Counted from the first letter of the stretch, positions 32,701 to 42,830 are shown. The stretch: DNA of 51,897 nt from an uncultured Oscillospiraceae bacterium (GCA_934589155.1 CAKTNP010000012.1:1-51897), one strand, 5' to 3'. Made by a program: numbers and translations. The notes: generated from the sequence alone by a model not told the origin.

Positions 32701-33500
32701 TATTCCGCCTCCTCGTCTTTGATCTCCTCCGGCATCCGCAGGAAGCGGATCTCCGGGTCATCACCGTCCACATTGGCCTCCAGCTCCACGGAATCGGTGC
32801 GGCAAAGCTCCAGCACCGCCAGGAAGGTGGCCACGATCTCCGAGCGGCTCTTTGCCCCCCGGAACAGCTGGCGCAGCCGGGCAGCGCCCTTCAAGAGGAG
32901 CCGGGACAGCAGCTCCTTGGCCTTTTTCGTCACGGGATATCGCTCCGCGCCAACAATGCCCGCGAAGTTGCTTACCGGCGGGGGCAGCTGCCGGGCGGTG
33001 CGCTCCGCCATGGCCGCGGCGGCCCGCAGAAGGTCCATGGGCTCATGCTGGTAACGGTAGCCCGTGGCCTTGGGCAAAGGCTCCGGCTGCTTGGTAAACA
33101 GGCACCGGCCGATCTCGTTCCGGGGCTCCAGGGCCTGGGAGGCGGTCTTGATCCGGTCGAAGGCCTCCTTCCGCTGGCGCTCCACCAGGGTCTTCCGCAG
33201 CAGGTCCAATTCGCTCTCGGCCTCGGCCTGCTCGCTGGCGGACAGCAGCATTTTCGTCTTGATGAGCATGAGATAAGAGGCCATGGTGATGAACTCGCTG
33301 GCGATCTCCATATCCAGCCGCTTCCGCTCGTCCAGATAGGCTAGGTATTGCTCCAATATGGCCGTAATGCTCACATTCTGGATCTCTATTTTATTTTTGC
33401 TCAAAAGCTGTAAAATCACGTCCAGGGGGCCGTCAAAATCCTCCGGCATTTCCGTGCCGGCCTTTAATGCCCCCTGCAGGTGGTACTTCGGTTCTTCCAT
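32700..33500 (-). CDS. scpA: Segregation and condensation protein A
   Basis: 266 aa kleisin. N-terminal FDGPLDVILQLLSKNKIEIQNVSITAILEQYLAYL and EFITMASYLMLIKTKMLL, and a C-terminal winged helix with SRSEIVATFLAVLELCR. It bridges SMC heads and ScpB. The AGGAG before its ATG overlaps the M50 gene's stop. Confidence 0.96.
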   Translation of the reverse strand: MEEPKYHLQGALKAGTEMPEDFDGPLDVILQLLSKNKIEIQNVSITAILEQYLAYLDERKRLDMEIASEFITMASYLMLIKTKMLLSASEQAEAESELDLLRKTLVERQRKEAFDRIKTASQALEPRNEIGRCLFTKQPEPLPKATGYRYQHEPMDLLRAAAAMAERTARQLPPPVSNFAGIVGAERYPVTKKAKELLSRLLLKGAARLRQLFRGAKSRSEIVATFLAVLELCRTDSVELEANVDGDDPEIRFLRMPEEIKDEEAE

Positions 33501-33508
33501 ATACGCTC

Positions 33509-34201
33509 CTAGGAGAAAATCTTTTGCAGCAGATAATAGGGCCAGAGGCCCACGGCCTTCAGGCCGGACAGCAGACCGCTCCGCAAGAAATCCAAGGGCT
33601 TGTCCAGCCAGCCCAGATACAAGATCACCATCAGGACCAGCATGCCGTAGCGCTCATACCGCAGTATGACGGCATAGATCCGGCCGGGCAGCAGAGAAAG
33701 CAAGACCTTGGAGCCGTCCAGGGGCGGGATGGGGATCAGATTGAACACCGCCAGGCCCGCGCTTAAAATCGCCATATACCGGAAAAACAGGCAGCCATAG
33801 GACAGAGCCTCCGACGGAGACCGGCCGTAAAAAAAGGCGGCCGCAGCATAACACATGACGGCCAGCCAGGCCAGCAGCACATTGGACAAGGGGCCCGCCA
33901 GGGCGGTCAGGGCCATGTCCCGCTTGGGCTTCTTGAAATACCGGGGATCAATGGGCACGGGCTTGGCCCAGCCGAAGCGGAAGATCGCCATCATGATAAG
34001 GCCCAGCAGGTCCACGTGCCGCAGAGGGTTCAGGCTCAGCCGTCCCGCCCGCTTGGCGGTGGGGTCCCCCAGGGCGTAAGCCGCCAGGCCGTGGCAGGTC
34101 TCATGAACGGTGATGCACAAAAGAGAGGCCAGAATCAGCACGGCAGGCTCCAAAAGATTGCCCCATTGCAGCTGGCTGAGCCAGGTCTGGATCTTCTCCA
34201 T
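33509..34201 (-). CDS. M50 site-2 protease family protein
   Basis: 230 aa, about five TM helices. Zinc site HETCH (about residues 33-37) in LCITVHETCHGLAAYALGD; the third ligand lies in IPIPPLDGSKVLL (Asp of PPLDG). It lacks PDZ or CBS domains and belongs to the minimal class of intramembrane proteases next to scpA. Substrate unknown. First gene of the scpA operon; AGGAGGAGG upstream of the ATG. Confidence 0.92.
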   Translation of the reverse strand: MEKIQTWLSQLQWGNLLEPAVLILASLLCITVHETCHGLAAYALGDPTAKRAGRLSLNPLRHVDLLGLIMMAIFRFGWAKPVPIDPRYFKKPKRDMALTALAGPLSNVLLAWLAVMCYAAAAFFYGRSPSEALSYGCLFFRYMAILSAGLAVFNLIPIPPLDGSKVLLSLLPGRIYAVILRYERYGMLVLMVILYLGWLDKPLDFLRSGLLSGLKAVGLWPYYLLQKIFS

Positions 34202-34234
34202 CCTCCAAAGCCTCCTCCTGCCCCATGATAGATT

Positions 34235-34263
34235 ATTATAGCATTATCCCCGGGATTTCGCAA
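34235..34263 (-). promoter_or_regulatory. Promoter of the M50-scpA-scpB-gerW-dacF-rluB operon
   Basis: Minus strand TTGCGA (34263-34258), 17 bp, TATAAT (34240-34235). Confidence 0.65.
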
Positions 34264-34282
34264 GGAATATTCTGGGAAGTCC

Positions 34283-34315
34283 AAAAAACGGCCGCTTCGG
34301 TGTACCGAAGCGGCC
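34283..34315 (-). terminator. Terminator after ysxC
   Basis: 12-bp stem GGCCGCTTCGGT (34290-34301) / 34304-34315, with TTTTTT on the minus strand at 34288-34283, six bases after the ysxC stop. Confidence 0.9.
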
Positions 34316-34320
34316 AAGAA

Positions 34321-34914
34321 TTAATAGGTTTCTCCGCAGGCGGAGAGAATGTGGGAAAGAAGCTCCTCCCGGCCCGTGCCCTTCTCCGCGGAAAAGGGGA
34401 TCACGGGGCAGTCCTCCCGGAGGCCCAGGGTCTCCCGGATCAGGGCCAGATTGCCGGGAATGTCGCTCTTGCGGAGTTTATCCAGCTTGTTGGCCACCAC
34501 CAGGAAGGGACAGCCGGTCTGTAAAAACCAGTCCGCCATGTTCACATCCAGGGCCGTGGGCTTATGCCGGGCGTCCACGATCTGGATACCCAGGGTGATA
34601 AGCCCCGAAGAGGCAAAGTAGCCGTCGATAAGGCCCGCCCAGCGCTCTTTCTCCTTCTGGGACACCTTGGCATAGCCATAGCCCGGCAGATCCACGAAAT
34701 ATGCCCTGCCGTCGATTTTGAAGAAGTTGATGTGGGTGGTCTTTCCGGGGGCCTCCCCAACCCGGGCCAGATTCTTCCGGAGCAGCAGCTTATTGATCAC
34801 CGAGGATTTGCCCACGTTGGACTTCCCGGCGAAGGCGATCTGGGGCAGGCCGTCCCGGGGAAAATCTCGGTCAGAGACCGCGGAGATCACAAATTCGGCG
34901 TTGTGCAGATTCAT
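34321..34914 (-). CDS. ysxC: Ribosome biogenesis GTP-binding protein YsxC/EngB
   Basis: 197 aa. G1 FAGKSNVGKSSVIN, G2 KTTHIN, G3 DLPGYGYA, G4 NKLDKL, G5 PFSAEKGTG. Essential GTPase for 50S assembly. ATG 9 bases after the lon stop, with TAAGGAG combining stop and RBS. Order lon-ysxC is the Firmicute standard. Confidence 0.97.
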   Translation of the reverse strand: MNLHNAEFVISAVSDRDFPRDGLPQIAFAGKSNVGKSSVINKLLLRKNLARVGEAPGKTTHINFFKIDGRAYFVDLPGYGYAKVSQKEKERWAGLIDGYFASSGLITLGIQIVDARHKPTALDVNMADWFLQTGCPFLVVANKLDKLRKSDIPGNLALIRETLGLREDCPVIPFSAEKGTGREELLSHILSACGETY

Positions 34915-34923
34915 TCCGGCTCC

Positions 34924-37350
34924 TTACTGGCGAATGGCCGGCTTCCGGCCAGGCTTCTTCTCTTTCACCGGCAGTGGTGCGGAGTCCCCGTCCTGGGGGC
35001 GGGACTCCTGGGGCTGCTCCACGGGCAGAGGGATCAGGGCCGTGTCCAGCACCGTGCCCACCTGCTCGGCGGTGATAAAGTTCAGGCTCCTGCGGACGGT
35101 CTGGTCGATCTCCTCCAGGTCCCGCAGATTGGCCTTGGGGATAATGACCGTCTTAACGCCGTGGCGCAGGGCGGCCATGGTTTTTTCTTTTAAGCCGCCG
35201 ATGGGCAGCACCCGGCCCCGGATGGAGATCTCACCGGTCATGGCAATGTCCCGCCGGACCCGCTGACCCGTCAGGGCGGACACCATGGCGGTGCACACCG
35301 TCACACCGGCGGAGGGGCCGTCCTTGGGCACGGCGCCTTCCGGGAAGTGGACATGAATGTCCTTTGTTTTATAGAAATCTCCGGGGATCCCCAGCACGGC
35401 GGCATGGGCCCGGATATAGGTCAGGGCGGCCTGGACGGATTCCTTCATCACGGAGCCCAGGTTGCCGGTGAGCTCCAGTTTGCCGGAGCCCTCCATGACG
35501 CTGACCTCCACCTCCAGGGTCTCTCCGCCCACGGCAGTCCAGGCCAGGCCCGTCACCAGGCCCACGGGGTCCTCCGTGGGAAGGGCGTCGGGCAGGAACC
35601 GCCGGACTCCCAGGAACTCCTCCAAATTGGCTCCCGTCACGGTGACCCGGGCAGGAGGATTCTCCCCGGCGAAGCGCATATCCGCCTTCCGGCAGATCTC
35701 CGCCAGGTTCCGCTCCAGGCTCCGGACGCCGGACTCCCGGGTATAGCAGGCGATGATCTCCCGAATCACCTCGTCGCTGAGCCGAAGCTGAGACTTCTTT
35801 AGGCCATGCTTTTTCAGCTGCTTGGGCAGCAGGTGGCCTTTGGCGATCTGGAGCTTCTCCTCGTCGGTATAGGAATCCAGACGGATAATCTCCATCCGGT
35901 CCAAAAGGGGCCGGGGGATGGTGTCCGTGGTGTTGGCGGTGGTAATGAACAGGCAGTCGTGCAGATCAAAGGGGATCTCGATGTAGTGATCCCGATAGGC
36001 GCTGTTCTGCTCCCCATCCAGGACCTCCAGCAGGGCTGCCGAGGGATCCCCCCGGTAGTCCGTGCCCATCTTGTCCACCTCGTCCAGGAGGATCAGGGCG
36101 TTTTTCGCCCCGGCCTGGGTCAGGGCCGTCATGATCCGGCCTGGCATGGCGCCGATGTAGGTCTTGCGATGGCCCCGAATATCGGCCTCGTCATGGACGC
36201 CGCCCAGGCTGATCCGGGCCATTTTCCGGTTCAGGCACCGGGCGATGCTGTAGGCGATGGAGGTTTTGCCAACGCCGGGAGGGCCCACCAGGCAGATGAT
36301 CTGGCTGGGCATATCCGGGGCCATTTTCTTCACGGCCATGGTCTCCAGGATCCGCTCCTTCACCTTTTCCATGCCGAAGTGGTCTTGGTCCAGAATCTTC
36401 CGGGCGGCGGCGATGTCCAGCCGCTCTTTCGTAGCGGTGTTCCAGGGCAGCTCCCGCACCGTGTCCAGATAGTTCCGGATCACGGCGGCCTCGGAGGAGC
36501 CGAAGGGCTGCTTGCCCAGGCGCACCACGTCCTTCAGGAGCTTGTCCTCGTCTTCCTTGGGCAGGTGCAGAGCCAGAACCTTTTTCTTATAGTCCTCAAG
36601 CTCCGCGTCGTCGTCCTCTTCGCCCAGCTCCGTGCGGATCACCCGCATCTGTTCCCGGAGGAAGTAGTCCCGCTGAGCCTTTTCCATGCTGTCGTGGGTC
36701 TTTTCCTGTATCTCGGCCTCCAGATGGAGAACCTCCAACTCGTGACGCAGGAACTTCAAGACAGTCTCCAGCCGCCGCACCGGGTTCAGCTGGGCCAGAA
36801 GCCCGGCTTTATCTTCAAAGGAAATGGAGGTGTTCTGAGCCAGAATATCCGCGGACAGGCCGGGATCCTTCACGCTCATGAGCCGGAGCTGCTGCTCCGG
36901 GGCAGGCTTCTGCATCAGGTCCAGGAACTCGTCAAACAGCAGGCAGCCCTCCCGGATCAAAGCCTCCACCCGGGCAGGATTGGCCTTGACGGCGGTCTCC
37001 GCCACGGATTCCACACGACCCAGAAGATAGGGCTCCGTCTGGGACAGGGTCTGGAGCCGGGCCCGGTACTCGCCCTCTACCAGGACCCGGATCTGGTCCC
37101 CCTGAATTTTTAGGATCTGGACCACTCGGCCCACGGTGCCGATCTCATAGAGACCGGCCTGACCGGGGTCGTCCTCCTGAATGTCCCGCTGGGTCACCAG
37201 GAAGATCCGCTGGTCCTTTTTCATGGCCGCTTCCATAGCCCTTGCGGACTTTTCCCGGCCAACGTCAAAATGGAGCTTCTGCTTGGGAAACAGGGTCAGG
37301 CCCCGCAGGGCCAGCACCGGCATACGCTCCGATACGATGATCTCATCCAT
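34924..37350 (-). CDS. lon: ATP-dependent protease Lon
   Basis: 808 aa. N-terminal LON domain (about 8-205), coiled coil (about 215-260), AAA+ module with Walker A GPPGVGKT (356-363) and Walker B ALILLDEVDKM, and a protease domain with catalytic Ser680 (PKDGPSAG) and Lys721 (GGLKEK). Cytoplasmic quality-control protease. The C-terminus has an extra Pro/Gln/Lys-rich tail of about 35 residues. RBS AAAGGAG. It is separated from clpX by a terminator. Confidence 0.97.
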   Translation of the reverse strand: MDEIIVSERMPVLALRGLTLFPKQKLHFDVGREKSARAMEAAMKKDQRIFLVTQRDIQEDDPGQAGLYEIGTVGRVVQILKIQGDQIRVLVEGEYRARLQTLSQTEPYLLGRVESVAETAVKANPARVEALIREGCLLFDEFLDLMQKPAPEQQLRLMSVKDPGLSADILAQNTSISFEDKAGLLAQLNPVRRLETVLKFLRHELEVLHLEAEIQEKTHDSMEKAQRDYFLREQMRVIRTELGEEDDDAELEDYKKKVLALHLPKEDEDKLLKDVVRLGKQPFGSSEAAVIRNYLDTVRELPWNTATKERLDIAAARKILDQDHFGMEKVKERILETMAVKKMAPDMPSQIICLVGPPGVGKTSIAYSIARCLNRKMARISLGGVHDEADIRGHRKTYIGAMPGRIMTALTQAGAKNALILLDEVDKMGTDYRGDPSAALLEVLDGEQNSAYRDHYIEIPFDLHDCLFITTANTTDTIPRPLLDRMEIIRLDSYTDEEKLQIAKGHLLPKQLKKHGLKKSQLRLSDEVIREIIACYTRESGVRSLERNLAEICRKADMRFAGENPPARVTVTGANLEEFLGVRRFLPDALPTEDPVGLVTGLAWTAVGGETLEVEVSVMEGSGKLELTGNLGSVMKESVQAALTYIRAHAAVLGIPGDFYKTKDIHVHFPEGAVPKDGPSAGVTVCTAMVSALTGQRVRRDIAMTGEISIRGRVLPIGGLKEKTMAALRHGVKTVIIPKANLRDLEEIDQTVRRSLNFITAEQVGTVLDTALIPLPVEQPQESRPQDGDSAPLPVKEKKPGRKPAIRQ

Positions 37351-37422
37351 AATAGCATCTCCTTTCGCAGGAATGAGTATGGGATGCCGTGAAAACGGGG
37401 TTCCCCCCGAAGATAGGGCAAA

Positions 37423-37440
37423 AGGGGGCCGAAGCCCCCT
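37423..37440 (-). terminator. Terminator after clpX
   Basis: GGGGGC (37424-37429) cgaa GCCCCC (37434-37439); the minus strand continues with TTTT. Lies between clpX and lon. Confidence 0.75.
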
Positions 37441-37467
37441 GGTGCAATTTGTATTGCGCGGAACCCA

Positions 37468-38736
37468 TCAGGCCCCGGCCCGGGTGCGCTTTCTGGCACG
37501 GGGGTGGTTGGAATCCCGAAGGATCTCCGGCTGGCCGCCGTTGGCGCAGTCGGGGGTGATGACGACCTTCTGGATGGTGAGGTCCGAGGGGATCTCATAC
37601 ATGATGCCCTGCATGATCTCCTCCATCACGGCCCGCAGGCCGCGGGCGCCGATCTGCCGGTCCACGGCCTTCTGGGCAATGGCGTCCAGGGCCTCCGGCT
37701 GGATCTCCAGCTCCACGTTGTCCAACTCAAAGAGCTTCTTGTACTGGCGGCAGAGAGCGTTCTTGGGCTCTACCAGAATCCGCTTCAGATCCTCTTTGGA
37801 CAGGCTCTGGAGGGTGGTGATCACCGGCAGACGGCCCACCAACTCGGGAATAATGCCGAATTTCAGAAGATCATGGGGCTGGACCTGGGCCAGGAGCTTA
37901 CCCACGTCCCGGTTCTTCTTGCTCTCCACAGGAGAGTCGAAGCCGATGGCGGACCGGTCCGTGCGGCCGGCGATGATCTTATCCAGGCCGTCAAAGGCAC
38001 CGCCGCAGATGAAGAGGATGTTCTGGGTGTTGACCTGGATCATCTCCTGCTGGGGATGCTTCCGGCCGCCCTGAGGCGGCACGTTGGCCACGGTGCCCTC
38101 CACGATCTTCAGAAGGGCCTGCTGGACGCCCTCGCCGGACACGTCCCGGGTGATGGATGTATTCTCGCTTTTCCGGGCGATCTTATCCATCTCGTCAATG
38201 TAGATGATGCCGTGCTCCGCCAGATCGATGTCGAAGTCCGCCGCCTGCAGAAGCCGCAGAAGGATATTCTCCACATCGTCGCCCACATAGCCGGCCTCCG
38301 TCAAGGTGGTAGCGTCGGCGATGGCAAAGGGCACGTTCAGGATCTTGGCCAGGGTCTGGGCAAAGAGGGTTTTGCCGCTGCCGGTGGGACCGATCAGCAG
38401 AATGTTGCTCTTCTGCAGCTCCACATCGGAACCGCTGCCGTAATAGACCCGCTTGTAATGGTTGTACACCGCCACGGCCAGGGCCATTTTGGCCTGATCC
38501 TGACCCACGATGTAGCCGTCCATGAATTCTTTGATCTCCTTGGGGGTAGGCAGAGTCTCGGGGATCCGCAGATTGTTGGTGGGACGGCGGGTGGTGCCGT
38601 CCTCCAGCAGGTCCTCGCACAGGCGGACGCAGTCGCTGCAGATATAGATCCCGTTGGGACCGGAGATCATGCGGTCCACCTGGGTCTCCCGCTTACCACA
38701 GAAGGAACAACGGATGCTTTCGTCACGTTTTGCCAT
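37468..38736 (-). CDS. clpX: ATP-dependent unfoldase ClpX
   Basis: 422 aa. C4 zinc-binding domain (Cys10, 13, 33, 36), Walker A GPTGSGKT (116-123), Walker [11 protein letters not shown], the pore GYVGDDVE loop and the ClpP-binding IGF loop (residues SAIGFDS). It unfolds tagged proteins and feeds them to ClpP. Follows clpP by 27 bp. Confidence 0.98.
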   Translation of the reverse strand: MAKRDESIRCSFCGKRETQVDRMISGPNGIYICSDCVRLCEDLLEDGTTRRPTNNLRIPETLPTPKEIKEFMDGYIVGQDQAKMALAVAVYNHYKRVYYGSGSDVELQKSNILLIGPTGSGKTLFAQTLAKILNVPFAIADATTLTEAGYVGDDVENILLRLLQAADFDIDLAEHGIIYIDEMDKIARKSENTSITRDVSGEGVQQALLKIVEGTVANVPPQGGRKHPQQEMIQVNTQNILFICGGAFDGLDKIIAGRTDRSAIGFDSPVESKKNRDVGKLLAQVQPHDLLKFGIIPELVGRLPVITTLQSLSKEDLKRILVEPKNALCRQYKKLFELDNVELEIQPEALDAIAQKAVDRQIGARGLRAVMEEIMQGIMYEIPSDLTIQKVVITPDCANGGQPEILRDSNHPRARKRTRAGA

Positions 38737-38763
38737 GTCTGGGAAATTTCCTTTCTGCTCCCT

Positions 38764-39345
38764 TTAGTGCTTGGAGATCACCTTGTCGATCAGGCCAAAA
38801 CTCACGGCCTCGTCGGCGGTCATGAAGTTGTCCCGCTCGCAGGCGGCGGTGACCTCCTCCAGGCTCTTGCCCGTGTTCTCGGACAGGATCCGGTTCATGC
38901 GGTCCTTGATGGTCTGCAGGCGCTTCATATGGATGGCCATATCGGTGATCTGGCCCTGAGTCCCGGCGGAGGGTTGATGGATCATGATCTCCGCGTTGGG
39001 CAGCGCCATGCGCTTTCCCTTGGCACCGGCGGCCAGCAGGAAGGCGCCCATGGAAGCGGCCATGCCCACGCAGATGGTAGCCACATCGCACTTCACATAC
39101 TGCATGGTGTCATAGATGGCCATGCCCGCCGTGACGCTGCCGCCGGGGCTGTTGATGTAAAACTGAATGTCCTTGTCCGGATCCTGGGCCTCCAGATACA
39201 GCATCTGAGCCACGATCAGGCTGGCGGTGGTGTCGTTCACCTCTTCGGACAGGAAAATAATGCGGTCATTGAGCAGCCGGGAGAAAATATCATAGCTGCG
39301 CTCGCCTCGACTGGTCTGCTCCACCACATAGGGTACTAAGCTCAT
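38764..39345 (-). CDS. clpP: ATP-dependent Clp protease proteolytic subunit
   Basis: 193 aa. Catalytic triad Ser98 (GMAASMG), His123 (MIHQPSAG) and Asp172 ([10 protein letters not shown]). Forms the tetradecameric chamber used by ClpX. RBS AAAGGAG. Middle gene of tig-clpP-clpX. Confidence 0.98.
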   Translation of the reverse strand: MSLVPYVVEQTSRGERSYDIFSRLLNDRIIFLSEEVNDTTASLIVAQMLYLEAQDPDKDIQFYINSPGGSVTAGMAIYDTMQYVKCDVATICVGMAASMGAFLLAAGAKGKRMALPNAEIMIHQPSAGTQGQITDMAIHMKRLQTIKDRMNRILSENTGKSLEEVTAACERDNFMTADEAVSFGLIDKVISKH

Positions 39346-39398
39346 GGTTTCAAGTCTCCTTTCACGGTCTGAAACATTCTAACCGCGGAGAATCGGAA

Positions 39399-40703
39399 TT
39401 ATTCCTCGGTCTTTTCCTCGGCAGCCTTGGGGGCCACGGCCACGGCGGACTCGGTGATGCACTTGGCGGCCTTCCGGGTCAGCAGGCTCTCCTTGATCTC
39501 GTCGGCGGGAACCATTTCCTTGATCTTCTCCACTTCCATGTCGTAGGACTCGGCCAGCTTCTTCATTTCCTCCTCGATCTCCTCGTCGGAAACGCTGAAG
39601 CCCTCGGTCTCCACGATCTTCTCCAGGGTCACGTTGACTCTGGCCTGCTTCTCGGCCACGGGCCGGAAGGTGGTCCGCATGCTCTCCAGGTTGCCGCCCA
39701 ACATCTTGGCGTACTGGTCCATGGTGATGCCGTTCATCTGGAGCTGATAGCCGAAGCGGTCCATCTGGCGGTCGATCTCCTCCTCGATGAGGCCGTTGGG
39801 CAGGTCCACAGTGGTGTTCTCGGCGGCCTTCTCCACGGCGGCGTTTTCAAAAGCGGAGTCGATGTCCTTATTCTTGCTGTCCAGAGCCTTCTGGCGGATG
39901 TCGGCCTTCAGGGCGTCCAGGGTGTCGAATTCGGACACGTCCTTGGCAAACTCGTCGTCCTTCTCAGGCACGTGGGTCTCGTCCACCTTGTGGACCTTGA
40001 CCTTGAACACCACGTCCTTGCCGGCCAGGTCGGCCTTGTAGTTCTCGGGGAAGGTCACGTTGATCTCTTTCTCCTCGTCGGCGGACATGCCCACCAGCTG
40101 CTCCTCAAAGCCGGGAACGAAGGTGTGAGAGCCCAGCTTCAGCTCGTAGTTCTCGCCCTTGCCGCCGTCGAAGGCCACGCCGTTCAGGAAGCCCTCAAAG
40201 TCGATGACCACGGTGTCGCCCTCCTTGGCGGGACGATCCACGGTCTCGGCGGAAGCCACGTTCTGGGCCATCCGGTCCAGCTCGGCCTCCACTTCCTCGT
40301 CGGTAACGGTGGCCTCGGCCTTCTCGATCTCCAGGCCCTTGTACTGGCCCAGGGTGACCTCGGGGTAGACCTCGGTCTCGATGGTCAGAGTCACGGACTC
40401 GTCATCGTTGATGTCCATGCCGGTGACGGAGGGACGGCCCACGGCCTTCACCTTCTGGTCCACGACGGCTGCCTGGTAGACCTGGGGGAAGATCTCCTCG
40501 ATGCCGTCTTCATAAAACACATGGGCGCCGTAAATGGACTCGATGAGCTTGCGGGGGGCCTTGCCCTTCCGGAAACCGGGCAGGCTGATGCTCTTACGGG
40601 CCTTCTGATATGCCTTTTCCACGCCGGAATTCATGAGGTCGTGGTCGATCTCCACCACGATCTTAGTCTTATTGCCTTCTCTTTCAATGCTCTTGACGTT
40701 CAT
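39399..40703 (-). CDS. tig: Trigger factor
   Basis: 434 aa. Ribosome-binding N-domain with the FRKGKAPRKL signature, a central FKBP-type PPIase domain (about 150-245: GDTVVIDFEGFLNGVAFDGGKGENYELKLGS) and a helical C-domain. Ribosome-associated chaperone. RBS AGGAGG. First gene of tig-clpP-clpX. Confidence 0.98.
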   Translation of the reverse strand: MNVKSIEREGNKTKIVVEIDHDLMNSGVEKAYQKARKSISLPGFRKGKAPRKLIESIYGAHVFYEDGIEEIFPQVYQAAVVDQKVKAVGRPSVTGMDINDDESVTLTIETEVYPEVTLGQYKGLEIEKAEATVTDEEVEAELDRMAQNVASAETVDRPAKEGDTVVIDFEGFLNGVAFDGGKGENYELKLGSHTFVPGFEEQLVGMSADEEKEINVTFPENYKADLAGKDVVFKVKVHKVDETHVPEKDDEFAKDVSEFDTLDALKADIRQKALDSKNKDIDSAFENAAVEKAAENTTVDLPNGLIEEEIDRQMDRFGYQLQMNGITMDQYAKMLGGNLESMRTTFRPVAEKQARVNVTLEKIVETEGFSVSDEEIEEEMKKLAESYDMEVEKIKEMVPADEIKESLLTRKAAKCITESAVAVAPKAAEEKTEE

Positions 40704-40776
40704 ATTTTTCTTTTCCTCCTATGTGGTAGGCCGCAAAAAAGCGGTCATGATATACCGTTTTTTCAGTATCCGTCCT

Positions 40777-40805
40777 ATTCTAGCAAAAAAAATACGGATT
40801 GTCCA
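40777..40805 (-). promoter_or_regulatory. Promoter of tig-clpP-clpX
   Basis: Minus strand TGGACA (40805-40800), 17 bp, TAGAAT (40782-40777). The leader carries a small CCGC/GCGG hairpin at 40731-40744. No CtsR or HrcA operator recognised. Confidence 0.6.
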
Positions 40806-40820
40806 TACTTTTCTTGTAAA

Positions 40821-41513
40821 TTATTCGAGAACAACGGGTTTTGGCCGGAAGTCCAAATAGTCCGCGGAGACCAGGTGAAACTCCACCCCCTCGAACTCCC
40901 CCTCCCGGGCCAGCTTGTGGCTGTCGCCGTGAAGGTGTCCGTAATAGCAGCGGGTCACGCCGTATTGCTTCAGCAGGTCCAGGATCTCCCGGCACTCATA
41001 GCCCCGGTACCTTGGCGGGTAGTGGAGAAAACAGTATTTCTCCCGGTCTCCGGCGGCCTTCAGGGACGCCTCCAGGCGGCACAGCTCCCGGCGGAACACT
41101 TTCTCGTCATGGGTGCCGCTGCGGTCCTCCTCAAAGAACCAGCCCCGGGTACCGCACAGGGCGATATCCCCGTAAAAATAGCAGTTATTGTTAAGAATCC
41201 ACAGGTCCTCAAAGCCGTTTTCCCCGCAGAACTTATAAAATTTCGCGGCGGTGGTCCACCAGTAGTCGTGGTTGCCCTTCAAAATGATCTTCCGTCCCGG
41301 AATAGCGGCCATGAAGCCGAAATCCTCCCGGGCCTGGGACAGGTCCAGGGCCCAGCTCAGGTCTCCCAACAGAACCGTGGTGTCCTTCGGACCGATGACG
41401 GACAGGCCTTCCCGGAGCTTTTCCATGTACCCGGTCCAGGCCCCGCCAAACACGTCCATGGGCTTGTCGGTGCCCAGGGACAGGTGCAGATCGCCGATCG
41501 CATACAGCGCCAT
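40821..41513 (-). CDS. Calcineurin-type metallophosphoesterase
   Basis: 230 aa from the ATG at 41513 (GAGGGAAG upstream). Metal-binding blocks: GDLHL, LGDLSWALD, KGNHDYW, HYPPRYRGYEC, YYGHLHGDS. Cytoplasmic, no signal. Substrate unknown. Last gene of the lepB operon; no clear terminator follows before tig's promoter region. Confidence 0.9.
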   Translation of the reverse strand: MALYAIGDLHLSLGTDKPMDVFGGAWTGYMEKLREGLSVIGPKDTTVLLGDLSWALDLSQAREDFGFMAAIPGRKIILKGNHDYWWTTAAKFYKFCGENGFEDLWILNNNCYFYGDIALCGTRGWFFEEDRSGTHDEKVFRRELCRLEASLKAAGDREKYCFLHYPPRYRGYECREILDLLKQYGVTRCYYGHLHGDSHKLAREGEFEGVEFHLVSADYLDFRPKPVVLE

Positions 41514-41532
41514 GGCTTCCCTCTTTCTAAAA

Positions 41533-42468
41533 TCAGTCAAACAGTCGGGCGGCGTTGTTCCAGAAAATATCCCGGACCGTATCCTCCGGGATCCCCCGCC
41601 GCAGCATGACCTCCGCCAGGGCCGGGTAGCTCTCCACCCCGGTAAAGCCCTGGGGCAGCTCCTCGCAGCCGTCCAGGTCCCCGCCCAGAGCGATGTGCTT
41701 GGCGCCGCCCAGGTCCAGCCAGTGCAGGGCATGGTCGCAGACCGTGTCCAGGGTCACGGGGCCGCCCCCCAGAAAGTCGGTGTACTCGTTCAGCCCCGCC
41801 ACACCGCCGCTTTCCATAATGGCCCGGAACTGCTCATCGGTCAGGTTCCGGGTGACGCCCCAGACCATGCGGCTGTTGGAATGGCTGGCGGACACGGGGC
41901 CCTCGGTAATATCCATAATATTCCAGAAGGCCTGCTCGCTCAGGTGGCTCACGTCAATGCGGATGCCCAGCTTCTGGGCGGTGCGGACAAACTCCCGGCC
42001 TTTCTCTGTCAGGCCGCCGCCGGTCTTGTGGGACCCGGCCAGTGGATTCTGCTCGTTCCAGGTCAGGGTGGTCATGCGAAAGCCAAGCTCCGCCAGCTCC
42101 GGCAGGCGGCCCGGGTCAAAATCAATGCCCGCAGGCCCTTCCAGGGACAGAACGGCAGCCACCTTCCCCTCCCCAATGATTTTCTCCGCCTCGGCCCCGG
42201 TCCGGGCCTGGGCCATCAGGTCCGGGTGCTCCTCCATGACGCGGAGGAAATTCCGGAGGGTATCGTCGAAGATCTTGGTAGGGGCTATGCCCTTTCGCAT
42301 ATTGGGACTGGTGTAAATGGCAAAGAGCTGGGCGTAGCCCGGCAGCCGCCGGCCCCGGGTCAGGTCGATCTGGCCCTGATTGGACACCAGATTCTCCGTC
42401 TTGCCGTTGTAGGGGTAGGTCAGCTCCAGGGCCGTATCACAGTGCAGGTCGAAAACAGGAAAGTTCAT
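41533..42468 (-). CDS. M19 renal-dipeptidase-like peptidase
   Basis: 311 aa. DLHCDTALE (first metal site), SLEGPAGID (bridging Glu), DVSHLSEQAFWNI and ASHSNSR (His ligands), and IALGGDLDG (Asp). Dinuclear zinc dipeptidase of the membrane dipeptidase family, but no signal peptide, so cytoplasmic; may cleave D/L-dipeptides. Overlaps yraN by 4 bp. Confidence 0.92.
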   Translation of the reverse strand: MNFPVFDLHCDTALELTYPYNGKTENLVSNQGQIDLTRGRRLPGYAQLFAIYTSPNMRKGIAPTKIFDDTLRNFLRVMEEHPDLMAQARTGAEAEKIIGEGKVAAVLSLEGPAGIDFDPGRLPELAELGFRMTTLTWNEQNPLAGSHKTGGGLTEKGREFVRTAQKLGIRIDVSHLSEQAFWNIMDITEGPVSASHSNSRMVWGVTRNLTDEQFRAIMESGGVAGLNEYTDFLGGGPVTLDTVCDHALHWLDLGGAKHIALGGDLDGCEELPQGFTGVESYPALAEVMLRRGIPEDTVRDIFWNNAARLFD

Positions 42469-42830
42469 TGAAACGCATCCTCCAAATAATGGATCTCGGG
42501 GCGGCGGGTCTCCAGCCCCTCCGGGGCGTAAACCTCCGCCACATCAAACCGGGGCTGCAGGGCCGTGGGATTCTCGCTGAGCCACAGCTCCGCCGTGGTC
42601 CGGAGCCGCTGCTGCTTCCGGCTGTCCACAAACTCCAAAGCCTCGGCAAAGCGGTCGTTTTTCCGCAGCTTTACCTCGACAAAAACCACGTATTTCCGGT
42701 TCTTCGCAATAATGTCGATCTCGCCGAAGCGGCAGCGGTAGTTGCAGGCCAGGATCTCATAACGGCGCTTTCGGAGATACTCCGCCGTCAGAGCCTCACC
42801 CCAGGGGCCCAGCAGGTCAGTCCTGGCCAT
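42465..42830 (-). CDS. yraN: YraN-family endonuclease-like protein (UPF0102)
   Basis: 121 aa. Restriction-endonuclease-like fold: GEALTAEYLRKRRYEILACNYR, GEIDIIAKNRKYVVFVEVKLRK with the D...E-x-K catalytic pattern. Regularly adjacent to rnhB; thought to act in DNA processing but not established. Start overlaps rnhB by 14 bp. Confidence 0.93.
   Translation of the reverse strand: MARTDLLGPWGEALTAEYLRKRRYEILACNYRCRFGEIDIIAKNRKYVVFVEVKLRKNDRFAEALEFVDSRKQQRLRTTAELWLSENPTALQPRFDVAEVYAPEGLETRRPEIHYLEDAFQ

Noticed and set aside
37504..39339. Plus-strand open frame of about 610 codons opposite clpX and clpP
   Set aside because: Antisense shadow of two unmistakable genes; no recognisable domain.
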